Shown here in pieces: positions 8,655 to 17,143 of a stretch of DNA of 64,000 bases (the stretch's first letter is position 1; every line of letters starts with the position of its first letter). Made by a program: the position numbers and the translations under genes. This DNA is from Alteromonas sp. V450 (GTDB lineage: Bacteria; Pseudomonadota; Gammaproteobacteria; Enterobacterales; Alteromonadaceae), in contig NZ_MODU01000004.1 of the NCBI RefSeq assembly GCF_001885075.1, forward strand, positions 682,001-746,000, read 5' to 3'. A model generated the notes under the pieces. It searched no databases and was not told where the DNA came from. It worked only from the letters and a program-made list of their open reading frames with translations.

Positions 8655-9907
8655 ACAGGTTGCCCTAGCATTTCTCGCGTAACAAGGACGACTCCTTTTT
8701 CAGATACTCGAAACCCGCGAGAACGGTCTTGTTCATGATCATAGCCAATGGTGGTGCCCTCGGGAATGACACACCCCCTGTCAATGATCACTTTCTTCAG
8801 TTTACAATGACGCTTTATTTCAACATCGGGTAGGATAACGGCGTCTTCAATTAAGCCGTAAGAGTGTACTCTTACGTTAGAAAAGCAAATGGAGGATCTC
8901 AGTGTTGAACCTGAAATGATGCATCCGCCAGATACCACGGAATTAATGGCTTCACCACGTCGGTCATGATCTTCCCAAACAAACTTTGCAGGGGGGAGTT
9001 GCTCTTGATATGTCCATATGGGCCATTTTCTATCATATAAGTTCAATTGAGGTACTGGTGCCACCATTTCCATATTCGCTTCCCAGAACGAGTCGATAGT
9101 GCCCACATCTCGCCAGTAAGCGTTATCTCCGCCGCTTTTTTCGAATGGATAAGCATATACGGGGTGGTCTGCTATGATTGATGGAATAATATCTTTACCG
9201 AAATCTCTTTGGGAGCCCATATTCTCAGCGTCAACCCGCAACTGCTCGAAAAGGAACTCTGTGTCAAAAACGTAATTGCCCATCGACGCCAGGCAGCGAG
9301 AGCTATCGTTAGGGAGGGGGGCTGGATTCGCTGGCTTCTCTTGAAATCCGTTTATCCGATAATTTTCGTCTACAGACATCACGCCAAAAGCCCCTGCAGC
9401 TTCCTCGATAGGTACGGACATACAGGAAACGGTCATCTTTGCACCAGACTCTTTGTGTTTAGCCAGCATATCACCGTAGTCCATTCGATAAATATGGTCA
9501 CCTGATAAAATCATGACATAAGTAGGCAACTCATCGCGAATGATATCTATATTTTGGAATACTGCATCAGCTGTACCTTCATACCAGTTGTCTGAAAAGC
9601 GCTGAGACGCGGGCAATATTTCAACTGATTCACCAAGTTCTTTTTTAAAGTGGCCCCAACCACGAACAAGGTGTCGTATGAGTGAATGCGACTTGTATTG
9701 TGTAACAACGCCAACACGACGAATTCCCGAGTTTACGCAATTCGATAAAGGGAAATCGATGATTCGAAATTTACCACCAAAATAAAGCGCGGGTTTTGCA
9801 CGCCAATTTGTGAGCTCGTGCAGCCTTGAACCCTTACCACCTGCTAAAATTAAAGCATATGTATCGCGTGTTAGGTTACTGATATAACGAGAACTCTGGT
9901 CTGCCAT
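8630..9907 (-). CDS. glgC: Glucose-1-phosphate adenylyltransferase
   Basis: Makes ADP-glucose from glucose-1-phosphate and ATP, the committed step of bacterial glycogen synthesis. The 425-residue protein has the nucleotidyltransferase loop [16 protein letters not shown] (residues ~18-33), the [18 protein letters not shown] segment, [28 protein letters not shown], and a C-terminal left-handed beta-helix ([17 protein letters not shown]). Length and motifs are standard for GlgC. No other glg gene is in the window, so it appears as a solitary unit here. Confidence 0.95.
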   Translation of the reverse strand: MADQSSRYISNLTRDTYALILAGGKGSRLHELTNWRAKPALYFGGKFRIIDFPLSNCVNSGIRRVGVVTQYKSHSLIRHLVRGWGHFKKELGESVEILPASQRFSDNWYEGTADAVFQNIDIIRDELPTYVMILSGDHIYRMDYGDMLAKHKESGAKMTVSCMSVPIEEAAGAFGVMSVDENYRINGFQEKPANPAPLPNDSSRCLASMGNYVFDTEFLFEQLRVDAENMGSQRDFGKDIIPSIIADHPVYAYPFEKSGGDNAYWRDVGTIDSFWEANMEMVAPVPQLNLYDRKWPIWTYQEQLPPAKFVWEDHDRRGEAINSVVSGGCIISGSTLRSSICFSNVRVHSYGLIEDAVILPDVEIKRHCKLKKVIIDRGCVIPEGTTIGYDHEQDRSRGFRVSEKGVVLVTREMLGQPVGGLIKAK

Positions 9908-10371
9908 TTCCTAAAAACTCCTGTAACAAAACGATAAATTTAATTTGGTAAAAATAAACACTAAATAGGGGAGAGCTAACACGAAAAATCGGTGTAGCCT
10001 GTAAAGATAATCATTCGCTCAATCCATATTACACAAGATCAATTAGAAAGACAGTCAAGTTTGTATACTTACGGTGTTCTCAGATACTTGGTAACCAGGT
10101 TTATGCAATATTATTAACCGGTAGGTCATAGCACTGTAGTGAGAGTGACTTCTTACTTATGCATTACGCAGACATCCAAATGAACAACGAAGACATCCAA
10201 CAGTTTCTAAGGAAAACAAGACACCCACTACTTCGTCTAAGTGAAATGATGCGTTATGACGTTTGTGCTATTTAAGCTATGAGACAGTCTTTAAAAATCA
10301 TTATTTTTGAAAAGTGACATATGTTAATTAAATGTTATATTTAATGTTCACTACTGCATTGGAGTTTAATT
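9908..10371. other. Divergent intergenic region, glgC to SRPBCC gene
   Basis: This 464-bp gap should contain promoters for both flanking genes. It holds a group of three TGGGTGTCT-type elements, all reading on the minus strand, at 10170-10227. A 38-codon open frame (10159-10275) runs through these repeats, but its coding is doubtful because it contains the repeat twice (as ADIQ/EDIQ) and has no ribosome site. Confidence 0.4.
10170..10227 (-). repeat. Cluster of TGGGTGTCT-type motifs (one exact, two variants)
   Basis: On the minus strand the exact motif is at 10219-10227, and TGGATGTCT variants are at 10170-10178 and 10191-10199. On the plus strand these read AGACATCCA, AGACATCCA and AGACACCCA, with start-to-start spacings of 21 and 28 bp. 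Confidence 0.6.
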
Positions 10372-10905
10372 ATGGGCGTCTTACGAAAGTTACTAATTTT
10401 TATAGGAATACTTATTGCGCTGTTAGTTGCTATTAGCTTTGTTTTACCGAAGGAATACAGTGTAGAGCGTTCAGTAGTAATTGAGGCAGCCCCCTCAGAT
10501 GTTTATCCCTACATTGTAGATTTGAAAGAGTGGCAAAAATGGGGAGTGTGGTTTAAGCGAGACCCGAATATGAAGCTTGATTACTTCGGCCCTGACCGTG
10601 CAATAGGAATGCGGTCGGTATGGAGAAGTGAGACCGAAGGAAACGGCGAAATGGAAATTACCCAATTAGAACATAACAGCAAAGTCGTTTATCGTCTTTA
10701 TTTTCCAGATTTCGATATGGGGTCGACAGGCGTTGTTTCTATTTCTCAAAGCCCGGAAGGCAGTAGGGTTGTATGGAAGGATGAAGGAGTGGTAGATAAC
10801 AACCCTATTAATCGTTACTTTGTTTTGTTGATGGATTCAATGATTGGTCCCGATTTTGAGTTGGGCCTAGAAAATTTGAAGACAGTAGTAGAGAACCAAG
10901 ACTAA
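10372..10905 (+). CDS. SRPBCC-family membrane-anchored protein
   Basis: A 177-residue protein with a single N-terminal hydrophobic segment (about residues 5-25) followed by an SRPBCC/START-like ligand-binding domain. YSVERSVVIEAAPSDVYPYIVDLKEWQKW is interrupted here only for brevity: the key pattern is the V-x-R-S-x-V-I-x-A strand plus the LKEWQKWGVW motif typical of polyketide-cyclase-like SRPBCC proteins. The anchor suggests the domain sits at or beyond the inner membrane. Ligand and function are unknown. A permease gene follows 72 bp downstream. Confidence 0.75.
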   Translation: MGVLRKLLIFIGILIALLVAISFVLPKEYSVERSVVIEAAPSDVYPYIVDLKEWQKWGVWFKRDPNMKLDYFGPDRAIGMRSVWRSETEGNGEMEITQLEHNSKVVYRLYFPDFDMGSTGVVSISQSPEGSRVVWKDEGVVDNNPINRYFVLLMDSMIGPDFELGLENLKTVVENQD

Positions 10906-10943
10906 TAAATAGCATGCATAGATGATCTGTGAGAAAGGCCTTC

Positions 10944-10985
10944 ATGTATAAGAAGAAAACAAATTTTCTACCGTATCGTGGATAA
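10944..10985 (+). other. Possible 13-codon leader ORF before the permease
   Basis: ATG at 10944, preceded by GAGAAAGG, opens a 13-codon frame that ends TAA at 10983-10985, overlapping the GTG start of the downstream permease in another frame. This could allow translational coupling. It may also be chance. Confidence 0.25.
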
Positions 10986-12126
10986 CAAACAACGTCTCAT
11001 CACCGGGCTTTCATTCAACAAGATTGCTGACCTCCTTATTTCGGCCAAGACAACCCTGACAGCGCTGATGCTAGCGGCAGGAGTACCAGCATGGATGATA
11101 AGTTGGCTTGTGCCAATTCGAGAATCCGGTGCGCTGCTTCCTCAGGCGCTGCTTAGCATTTACCTTAGCCAAAAGCCTTATCGACATAAAGTGTGGCGCA
11201 TCGGCATGTTTGTTCAACTCTTCTCTATTACCGCCGTGCTTATTTCATTTTATTTTTCTTCTGGGATAACCACGGGGGTATTGGTACTTAGTTTTCTAGC
11301 AACACTAAGTTTAGGACGGTCAATTTGTTCACTAACCCTTAAGGACATTGCAGCGGATGTAGCCGCTAAGGGCGAGCGTGGGAAGTTATTAGGTAAGGCT
11401 GCTACCATATCCGGAGTTTGTACGCTGCTTATTGCACTGCCTTTAGTTAGTTTCGATGAAAAGCTGGATCAGCTAGCAATAACAATGATGCTGGCAATCA
11501 GTATTTTGTGTTTCGCTTTTACGTTAATTTGGATGTGGCCACTTAAAACAGAGGTAGAAATAGCAGAAAAAAGTGCGTTTAAATTACAAGCTGATAAAGA
11601 TGTGATTAAGTTTATTCTCGTAAGAGGGCTTTTTGTTCATTCTGCACTAGTAGCCCCTTATTTTATGCTAGAAAAGCAGAGTGAAGCATCTGACCTTTTG
11701 CCTATATACATTGCCTCAGAAGCGCTCGCAGCACTTATATCGTCATACATATGGGGTAACATTTCAGACAAAAGTGCCAAGTTGACGCTACAGCTTGCCG
11801 GCTCTTTGGCATTTATTGCATGTGCTGGTTTGTTATTCATAGATTCTCCGAGTTTATGGATTTCTGCGGGACTGTTTTTTGTTCTTTCAGTTGCTCACAC
11901 GGGTGTGAGATCAGGGAGAAAAACTTACAGTTTGGACGTGAAAAGTGGGCAAAAGAGGACGGAATTAGTTGGGTTTTCTAATACAGCGATTGGCTTTATC
12001 CTCTTAGCCTTTGGCGCAATTTATGCTTTATTAACACCCATGCTCCCATTTTCAGTTGTTTATGTAATGACAGCAATGCTGTTACTCGCAACGTTGTCGA
12101 CTCTGTTTTTAACAAACGAAAAATAG
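10978..12126 (+). CDS. MFS-like membrane permease
   Basis: A 382-residue polytopic membrane protein with roughly 11-12 hydrophobic segments and the general layout of a major-facilitator protein, but with weak canonical motifs. Recognisable parts are FNKIADLLISAKTTLTALM at the N-terminus, ISSYIWGNISDKSAKLTL (motif-A-like loop at the start of the C-terminal half) and VAHTGVRSGRKTYSLDV. GTG is the only standard start near the frame opening and lacks a strong ribosome site, hence the interest of the short leader frame before it. The substrate is unknown. Confidence 0.65.
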   Translation: MDNKQRLITGLSFNKIADLLISAKTTLTALMLAAGVPAWMISWLVPIRESGALLPQALLSIYLSQKPYRHKVWRIGMFVQLFSITAVLISFYFSSGITTGVLVLSFLATLSLGRSICSLTLKDIAADVAAKGERGKLLGKAATISGVCTLLIALPLVSFDEKLDQLAITMMLAISILCFAFTLIWMWPLKTEVEIAEKSAFKLQADKDVIKFILVRGLFVHSALVAPYFMLEKQSEASDLLPIYIASEALAALISSYIWGNISDKSAKLTLQLAGSLAFIACAGLLFIDSPSLWISAGLFFVLSVAHTGVRSGRKTYSLDVKSGQKRTELVGFSNTAIGFILLAFGAIYALLTPMLPFSVVYVMTAMLLLATLSTLFLTNEK

Positions 12127-12129
12127 ACT

Positions 12130-13110
12130 TTATCTGAAGAGTAGTTTAGCAGCGCCCATGCCCATGATTCTCTTTCTGGCGGTAAGCTGTTTAAATTTAT
12201 TGAGCGCTTGTGGGCTGCCTATCGCAACGCCAAATAGCGTTCCAAAGTGTTTTACAAGCGCTTGCCATTGATACTCTTTAAAACCGAACTTATTGACTTT
12301 TGAAGTAATGCCAGTGACCGCTAATGTGTGGCTATGCTCTGCCTTATTGCATACTGATATAGAGTTGACCAATAATTCACAATAATTGTTGAAACTAAAG
12401 CTTAATCTAAACTGCAGCTTTGTCTCCGTTTGCTCTGAAAATGGCACAAAGGCTACGGACTTTTCACCATTTGAATCAAGTTTTATTCTACGCCGAATGC
12501 TGGTGTATTGTGATGTGTTTAAACATTGTGCTATTCCGGCTCTTATTGGGTTTAAATCAACATAGGCCATGCATGCTATGACCGCTCGCTCATCCAAAAG
12601 TGCTTGAGAAAAGAAACGTCCCTCCCAAAAACGGCCTGTACAATCGTCTTCTTTGTTGGCTTTTCTCGCAATGAACTCATTAAGATCCCTCATAAACCAA
12701 CTAATGCTAAAAAGCCGTTGACGGTATAATTCGGCTGTTTTTTCTACCATCTCTAATTCCGACTCGGAAAGCTTTTCATTTTGAAGAAATTTACGCGTAA
12801 GGGCAGAACCTTTATGTAATTTATGCCATTGACACAGTACCATTTTAGTAGACCAAGACTGGACCGTATTTTTATCAACGTACAAAACAAGGTGTATATG
12901 ATTGCTCATCACCGCGTAGGCACAGACTTTTATGGAGAATACTTCTGCTAGAAAGTGAATACGTTTTTCTATCCAAGCTTTTCTATATTCATAATTTTGT
13001 CCTGTTTTTCTGTCGAAACCGCATAAAAAGCTTTTGCGCACACATCGTGTTACGCAATGGTAATAGGGGGTATTCTCAAGACAAATAAGGGATTTTCTGC
13101 TTTGTGCCAT
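12130..13110 (-). CDS. REP-associated tyrosine transposase-like protein (RAYT, Y1/HUH family)
   Basis: A Y1-type HUH endonuclease-like protein of the RAYT class, single-copy relatives of IS200/IS605 transposases that are linked to REP palindromes. TPYYHCVTRCVRKSFLCG near the N-terminus and the metal-binding HUH motif in YAVMSNHIHLVLY are diagnostic; FWEGRFFSQALLD and YVDLNPIRAGIA follow in the usual order. The start is placed at the internal ATG (MAQSRKSL), as is common in the family, although the frame is open to 13134. The frame is intact and I found no IS200/IS605-type ends. It is convergent with the permease 3 bp away. Confidence 0.8.
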   Translation of the reverse strand: MAQSRKSLICLENTPYYHCVTRCVRKSFLCGFDRKTGQNYEYRKAWIEKRIHFLAEVFSIKVCAYAVMSNHIHLVLYVDKNTVQSWSTKMVLCQWHKLHKGSALTRKFLQNEKLSESELEMVEKTAELYRQRLFSISWFMRDLNEFIARKANKEDDCTGRFWEGRFFSQALLDERAVIACMAYVDLNPIRAGIAQCLNTSQYTSIRRRIKLDSNGEKSVAFVPFSEQTETKLQFRLSFSFNNYCELLVNSISVCNKAEHSHTLAVTGITSKVNKFGFKEYQWQALVKHFGTLFGVAIGSPQALNKFKQLTARKRIMGMGAAKLLFR

Positions 13111-13426
13111 GACAAGGTTTAATTGATGAAACATAGCTTAAATTTAACACTTAAATAGATAAGTAAAACCTGAACAACGGACCGTTTTTAATAGCTTATC
13201 CTAGATAAAAGCAATGATTTTGCTTTTGACTCAACAGATGTTTGACACCCAATGCTTTGGTTTAGGTGCCAATCGCTATCTACTTTGTAATCTGACAATC
13301 TTCTATAACGGGTGGACTTGAAGCTATCTCATTAAATTAGAGGAGGGCAAATAGTATTAGTTATAAATTCCATGTTTAAAAAGGGCAGATACCCTTTGAA
13401 AGGTCTCTGCCGTTTAGTTGGTCTTG
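13111..13426. other. Intergenic region between RAYT gene and liu operon
   Basis: About 316 bp containing a near copy of the dispersed motif (TGACACCCA, 13243-13251) and, at its left-operon end, the terminator of the liu operon. No small gene was recognised. Confidence 0.4.
13376..13411 (-). terminator. Rho-independent terminator of the liu operon
   Basis: On the minus strand, GGCAGAGACC and GGTATCTGCC (one mismatch) form a 10-bp stem with an 8-nt loop, followed by CTTTTT. It lies 16 bp past the stop codon of the hydroxymethylglutaryl-CoA lyase gene, the last gene of the operon. Confidence 0.75.
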
Positions 13427-14323
13427 CTATGCGCAAAGCGCGTTTGCAACTTTTGATACTGGCGGTCGGCCAAGAAGCTTCGCTACAAACTTTGATGTAT
13501 TTAGTAGCTTAGCCATATCAACACCCGTAGAGATCTCCATGCCGTTTAACATATACAGCACATCCTCGGTCGCGACGTTACCACTGGCACCCTTAGCGTA
13601 TGGGCATCCACCTAAACCCGAGACGGAGGAATCAATCGTAGCGATGCCATATCCGAGAGCGGTGTATAAATTTACCAGTGCTTGTCCGTAAGTATCGTGA
13701 AAGTGAGCCGCAACTTTTTCACATGGTAGATACTTAAGTACTTCATCTAACAGCCTCTTTGTGTGTGAAGGAGTGCCAGTGCCAATCGTATCGCCAAGGG
13801 AGATTTCATAACACCCCATATCAAGCATTGCCTTTGATACTGAGGCAACAGACGTAGGCGCAATATTTCCTTCATAGGGGCAGCCCATCACACAAGAAAC
13901 ATAGCCTCGTACTTTTATGCCATTGGCGCGTGCTAGCTCAACAACGGGTTCGAACCGCTTAAGGCTATCTGAAACAGAGCAATTTATATTTTTTAGTGAA
14001 AAAGATTCCGAAGCAGCGCCAAAGACTGCTATTTCTTTGACACCCACTGATAGCGCAGATTCTAAACCTTTTAAGTTTGGGGTTAGCGCGGAATAAGTGA
14101 CGTCTTTTGAACGGTTAAGTGTAGTAAAGACATCCATTGAATTTCCCATTTGAGGAACCCACTTGGGTGAGACAAAGCTTCCAGCTTCTATCCTTTTTAG
14201 CCCAGTTGCAGACAAACTTTCAATAAGTCGCACTTTGTCTTCCACGCTCAGTATCTGTTTCTCATTTTGAAGGCCGTCTCGCGGACCAACTTCAACGATC
14301 GAAACTTGTGACGGAAAAGCCAT
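13427..14323 (-). CDS. liuE: Hydroxymethylglutaryl-CoA lyase
   Basis: Splits HMG-CoA into acetoacetate and acetyl-CoA, the last step of the leucine/isovalerate pathway encoded by this operon. The 298-residue TIM-barrel protein shows VEVGPRDGLQNEK (metal- and substrate-binding start), VSCVMGCPYEG with a conserved Cys, HFHDTYGQAL with metal-ligand histidines, and GLGGCPYAKGASGNVATED, the family signature with the catalytic Cys. Its ATG shares one base with the TAA of liuD and is preceded by AAGGAGGA, so translation is probably coupled. Confidence 0.95.
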   Translation of the reverse strand: MAFPSQVSIVEVGPRDGLQNEKQILSVEDKVRLIESLSATGLKRIEAGSFVSPKWVPQMGNSMDVFTTLNRSKDVTYSALTPNLKGLESALSVGVKEIAVFGAASESFSLKNINCSVSDSLKRFEPVVELARANGIKVRGYVSCVMGCPYEGNIAPTSVASVSKAMLDMGCYEISLGDTIGTGTPSHTKRLLDEVLKYLPCEKVAAHFHDTYGQALVNLYTALGYGIATIDSSVSGLGGCPYAKGASGNVATEDVLYMLNGMEISTGVDMAKLLNTSKFVAKLLGRPPVSKVANALCA

Positions 14324-16341
14324 TAGTCCTCCTTGTTCCCAGCACTTTTGGGTTGATACGAGAGCAAGGTTGCACCGCCATCCACCAGTTCTCCTGGCTG
14401 ATAGAAAAAGCTTTCTACGGCCCCATCTTGCGGAGCTGTTATTGTATGCTCCATTTTCATTGCTTCCATAACGAGTATAGGTTGCCCTTTCTCTACTGGG
14501 GCATTGGGCTCAACCAAAAGTGCAACTATTGTCCCATTCATTGGTGCTTCTAAGGCAGCATCACTGTCTGAATTTTGCTCTTCACCGAGTGAAGGAGGTA
14601 CAACTGAAAATGAGATATGGGTGTCTTTGTTGAAGAGTGTATACTCACCGTTCACAGCGGAAAACACATGGGAAGTTCTGTGGCCATTTACGATAGTGCG
14701 AATTTGATTCTCGTTGACCACACCTTCTACAGTAAATTCATTTTGCCCTATTTGCATTTTAAAAATCTGTAAAAGCTCATCATTGCTGTAGGTAACCGTG
14801 ACGGAAATAACCTCATTTTTTACCAAAAGATCAATCGTTTCTCGGTGGTGTGAATTACATCTCCATGGTCCTGATTTCTGCCAAGGGGCTGAAGAATTAT
14901 CACTTTCTGACAGGTGACTTGGTCTTTTTAAAATGGTCAGTAGTGTCATGACAGGAAGAATAGATTGAGAGAACCTTTCGTTTTCACTCGTAAATAAAGA
15001 GTCACTATGCTTATCAATAAAGGTTGTTGTTAACTCCGCATTTTGGAAAGCATCATGACTAGCAACCCTTTTCAAGAAGCTAATATTTGTTGATAAACCC
15101 TCTATGTAGTAGTTATTCAATGCATGAATTAATCTTTTTAGCGCAATCTCTCTAGACTCGCCCCAAACAACCAGTTTGGCGATCATAGGATCGTAGTAGA
15201 CACTAACTTCATCGCCTTCTCTTACACCCGTATCTACTCTCACTACTTCAGTTTGAACGGGCGGCCTGAGTAAGTTTAGTGTACCGGTGCAAGGCAAGAA
15301 TTCGTTATCTGGATCTTCAGCATAAATTCGTGCTTCAAATGCATGGCCAGAAAGTACCAACTCTTGCTGTGTTTTAGGTAGTGCTTTACCTTCCGCGACG
15401 GTTAATTGCCACTGAACGAGATCTTCATTAGTGATCATTTCGGTAACAGGATGCTCAACCTGCAAACGCGTATTCATCTCCATGAAATAAAATGAGCCAT
15501 CTTCATCGAGAAGAAATTCTACTGTCCCAGCGCCAACATAGTTAATCGCTTTAGCTGCCTTTATTGCAGCTTCCCCCATTTTCTCTCTAATTTCTTGAGA
15601 CATATTGGGGGCAGGGGCTTCTTCGATTATCTTCTGGTGCCTTCTTTGCACCGAGCAGTCACGCTCGAAAAGGTAAACACCATTACCGAGTTCATCACAA
15701 AATACTTGGATTTCAACGTGACGGGGGCGAGTAAGGTATTTTTCAACGAGCATATGATCATCGCCAAAACTGGCCATTGATTCTCGTTTAGCTGCATTTA
15801 ACGCTTGGGTGAATTCTGAGCCACTCCAAACTTGACGCATTCCTTTACCACCGCCACCTGCAGCTGCTTTCAATAAAACAGGGTAACCCATCTCATCCGC
15901 TGCCGCTTTTAAAGTTGATTCGTCTTGATTATCACCATGATAGCCAGGTACGAGTGGTACCCCAGCATCTTCCATAATTTTTTTGGCTGCAGACTTTGAG
16001 CCCATCGCCTCTATTGCTGATGCCGGTGGACCAACGAAAATAATATTGTTTTCAGCACAGAGTGTAGCGAACTTAGCATTTTCGGAAAGAAAACCATATC
16101 CAGGATGAATTGCGTCAACACCGAGCTCTTTTGATTTTTCAATAATTAGTTCGGCTTTCAAATAGCTCTCTTTAGATGGACTAGCACCTAGATAAATTGC
16201 CTCATCCGCCATATTCACGTGCATTGCATTTTTATCAGCATCAGAATATACCGCAACGGTCTTAATACCTAATGTTGTGGCTGTCTTGATAACGCGACAA
16301 GCTATCTCACCGCGATTAGCGATTAATAATTTATTTATCAT
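14323..16341 (-). CDS. liuD: Methylcrotonyl-CoA carboxylase, biotin-carboxylase/carrier (alpha) subunit
   Basis: Carboxylates biotin with bicarbonate and ATP and carries it to the beta subunit, which makes 3-methylglutaconyl-CoA. The biotin-carboxylase domain opens with INKLLIANRGEIACRVIKTA, has the ATP-grasp loop KAAAGGGGKGMR, the EMNTRLQVEHPVTE signature, and the C-terminal biotinyl domain has the lysine in EAMKMEHT. I place the start at 16341, because GGAGG lies 7 nt upstream of that ATG; the frame is open to 16365. It overlaps liuC by 11 bp. One TGGGTGTCT copy (14618) lies in the poorly conserved linker before the biotinyl domain. Confidence 0.95.
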   Translation of the reverse strand: MINKLLIANRGEIACRVIKTATTLGIKTVAVYSDADKNAMHVNMADEAIYLGASPSKESYLKAELIIEKSKELGVDAIHPGYGFLSENAKFATLCAENNIIFVGPPASAIEAMGSKSAAKKIMEDAGVPLVPGYHGDNQDESTLKAAADEMGYPVLLKAAAGGGGKGMRQVWSGSEFTQALNAAKRESMASFGDDHMLVEKYLTRPRHVEIQVFCDELGNGVYLFERDCSVQRRHQKIIEEAPAPNMSQEIREKMGEAAIKAAKAINYVGAGTVEFLLDEDGSFYFMEMNTRLQVEHPVTEMITNEDLVQWQLTVAEGKALPKTQQELVLSGHAFEARIYAEDPDNEFLPCTGTLNLLRPPVQTEVVRVDTGVREGDEVSVYYDPMIAKLVVWGESREIALKRLIHALNNYYIEGLSTNISFLKRVASHDAFQNAELTTTFIDKHSDSLFTSENERFSQSILPVMTLLTILKRPSHLSESDNSSAPWQKSGPWRCNSHHRETIDLLVKNEVISVTVTYSNDELLQIFKMQIGQNEFTVEGVVNENQIRTIVNGHRTSHVFSAVNGEYTLFNKDTHISFSVVPPSLGEEQNSDSDAALEAPMNGTIVALLVEPNAPVEKGQPILVMEAMKMEHTITAPQDGAVESFFYQPGELVDGGATLLSYQPKSAGNKED
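14618..14626 (+). repeat. TGGGTGTCT motif in liuD
   Basis: Exact copy followed by TTGTTGA, inside the weakly conserved region between the carboxylase and biotinyl domains of liuD. Confidence 0.6.
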
Positions 16342-17131
16342 TTTGAGCCTCCACCCAACATGCATTGCGTTTATTGAGAAAAGCGCTTAACCCTTCTTGC
16401 CCTTCTTGAGACGTTCGGATGGACGCAATCAATTTACTTGTTTGAGGAAGAAGGGCGTCGTTAATTTCCTGACTTGACACCCATTGCACGAGTGATTTGG
16501 CTTGAGCTGTTGCATTCGGGCCGTTTTTTATGATGTTCGATACAATATTATCAATGGTGCTATCTAATTCATCTTCAGACACCGCTTCACTAAGAAGCCC
16601 AAGTCTTCGGGCTCGTCGTGCAGAAAAAACTTCCGCTGTTTGGAAGTAACGTCGACAAGTGCGAGCGCCCATGGCTTCAATAACGTAGGGACTTATGGTG
16701 GCTGGAATTAAACCTATTTTTACTTCACTTAAGCAAAACTTGCTTAATTTGCTTCCAATCGCTATGTCACAACAAGCTACAAGCCCAACGGCTCCGCCAA
16801 ATGCGGCGCCCTGAACCCTTGCGATTGTTGGCTTTGGAAGGGTGTAGAGTGTCTGCAGCATTGTTGCTAGAGCAAGAGCGTCCTTTTCGTTCTCATGCTC
16901 CGAGTAACTTGCCATTTTTTTCATCCAGTTTAAATCAGCACCAGCACTGAAACTTTTTCCTTCGGCACGCAAGATAACCGCTCGCACAGAGTCATCATGA
17001 CCCGCGCGTTCGAAGAGAGCAGTAAGCTCTTGGATCATTTCGTCGTTAAACGCATTGTGTTTTTCCGCTCGATTCAATGTGATGACAGCGGCTCTTTTGT
17101 CATCAACGTGGTATGTCACAGCATTTTCCAT
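16331..17131 (-). CDS. liuC: Methylglutaconyl-CoA hydratase (enoyl-CoA hydratase family)
   Basis: Expected to hydrate 3-methylglutaconyl-CoA to HMG-CoA. The crotonase fold is evident: ITLNRAEKHNAFNDEMI, oxyanion-hole stretch GKSFSAGADLNWMKKM, AAFGGAVGLVACCDIAI, and the FCLSEVKIGLIPATISPYV region, with the active-site Glu. The operon position between liuB and liuD supports the specific function. I take the ATG at 17131 because AGGAG lies 9 nt before it; an ATG three codons upstream touches the same AGGAG and is too close. The liuB stop codon overlaps this ribosome site. Confidence 0.9.
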   Translation of the reverse strand: MENAVTYHVDDKRAAVITLNRAEKHNAFNDEMIQELTALFERAGHDDSVRAVILRAEGKSFSAGADLNWMKKMASYSEHENEKDALALATMLQTLYTLPKPTIARVQGAAFGGAVGLVACCDIAIGSKLSKFCLSEVKIGLIPATISPYVIEAMGARTCRRYFQTAEVFSARRARRLGLLSEAVSEDELDSTIDNIVSNIIKNGPNATAQAKSLVQWVSSQEINDALLPQTSKLIASIRTSQEGQEGLSAFLNKRNACWVEAQNDK

Positions 17132-17143
17132 TTCACGCATCTC

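Noticed and set aside
10159..10275. 38-codon ORF in the glgC-SRPBCC spacer
   Set aside because: It has no ribosome site and its sequence is largely made of the dispersed repeat; kept only as a note under the intergenic entry.
12130..13134. Complete insertion sequence around the transposase-like gene
   Set aside because: No terminal hairpins, target duplication or second IS gene were seen; the protein belongs to the RAYT class, which is usually a resident single-copy gene.
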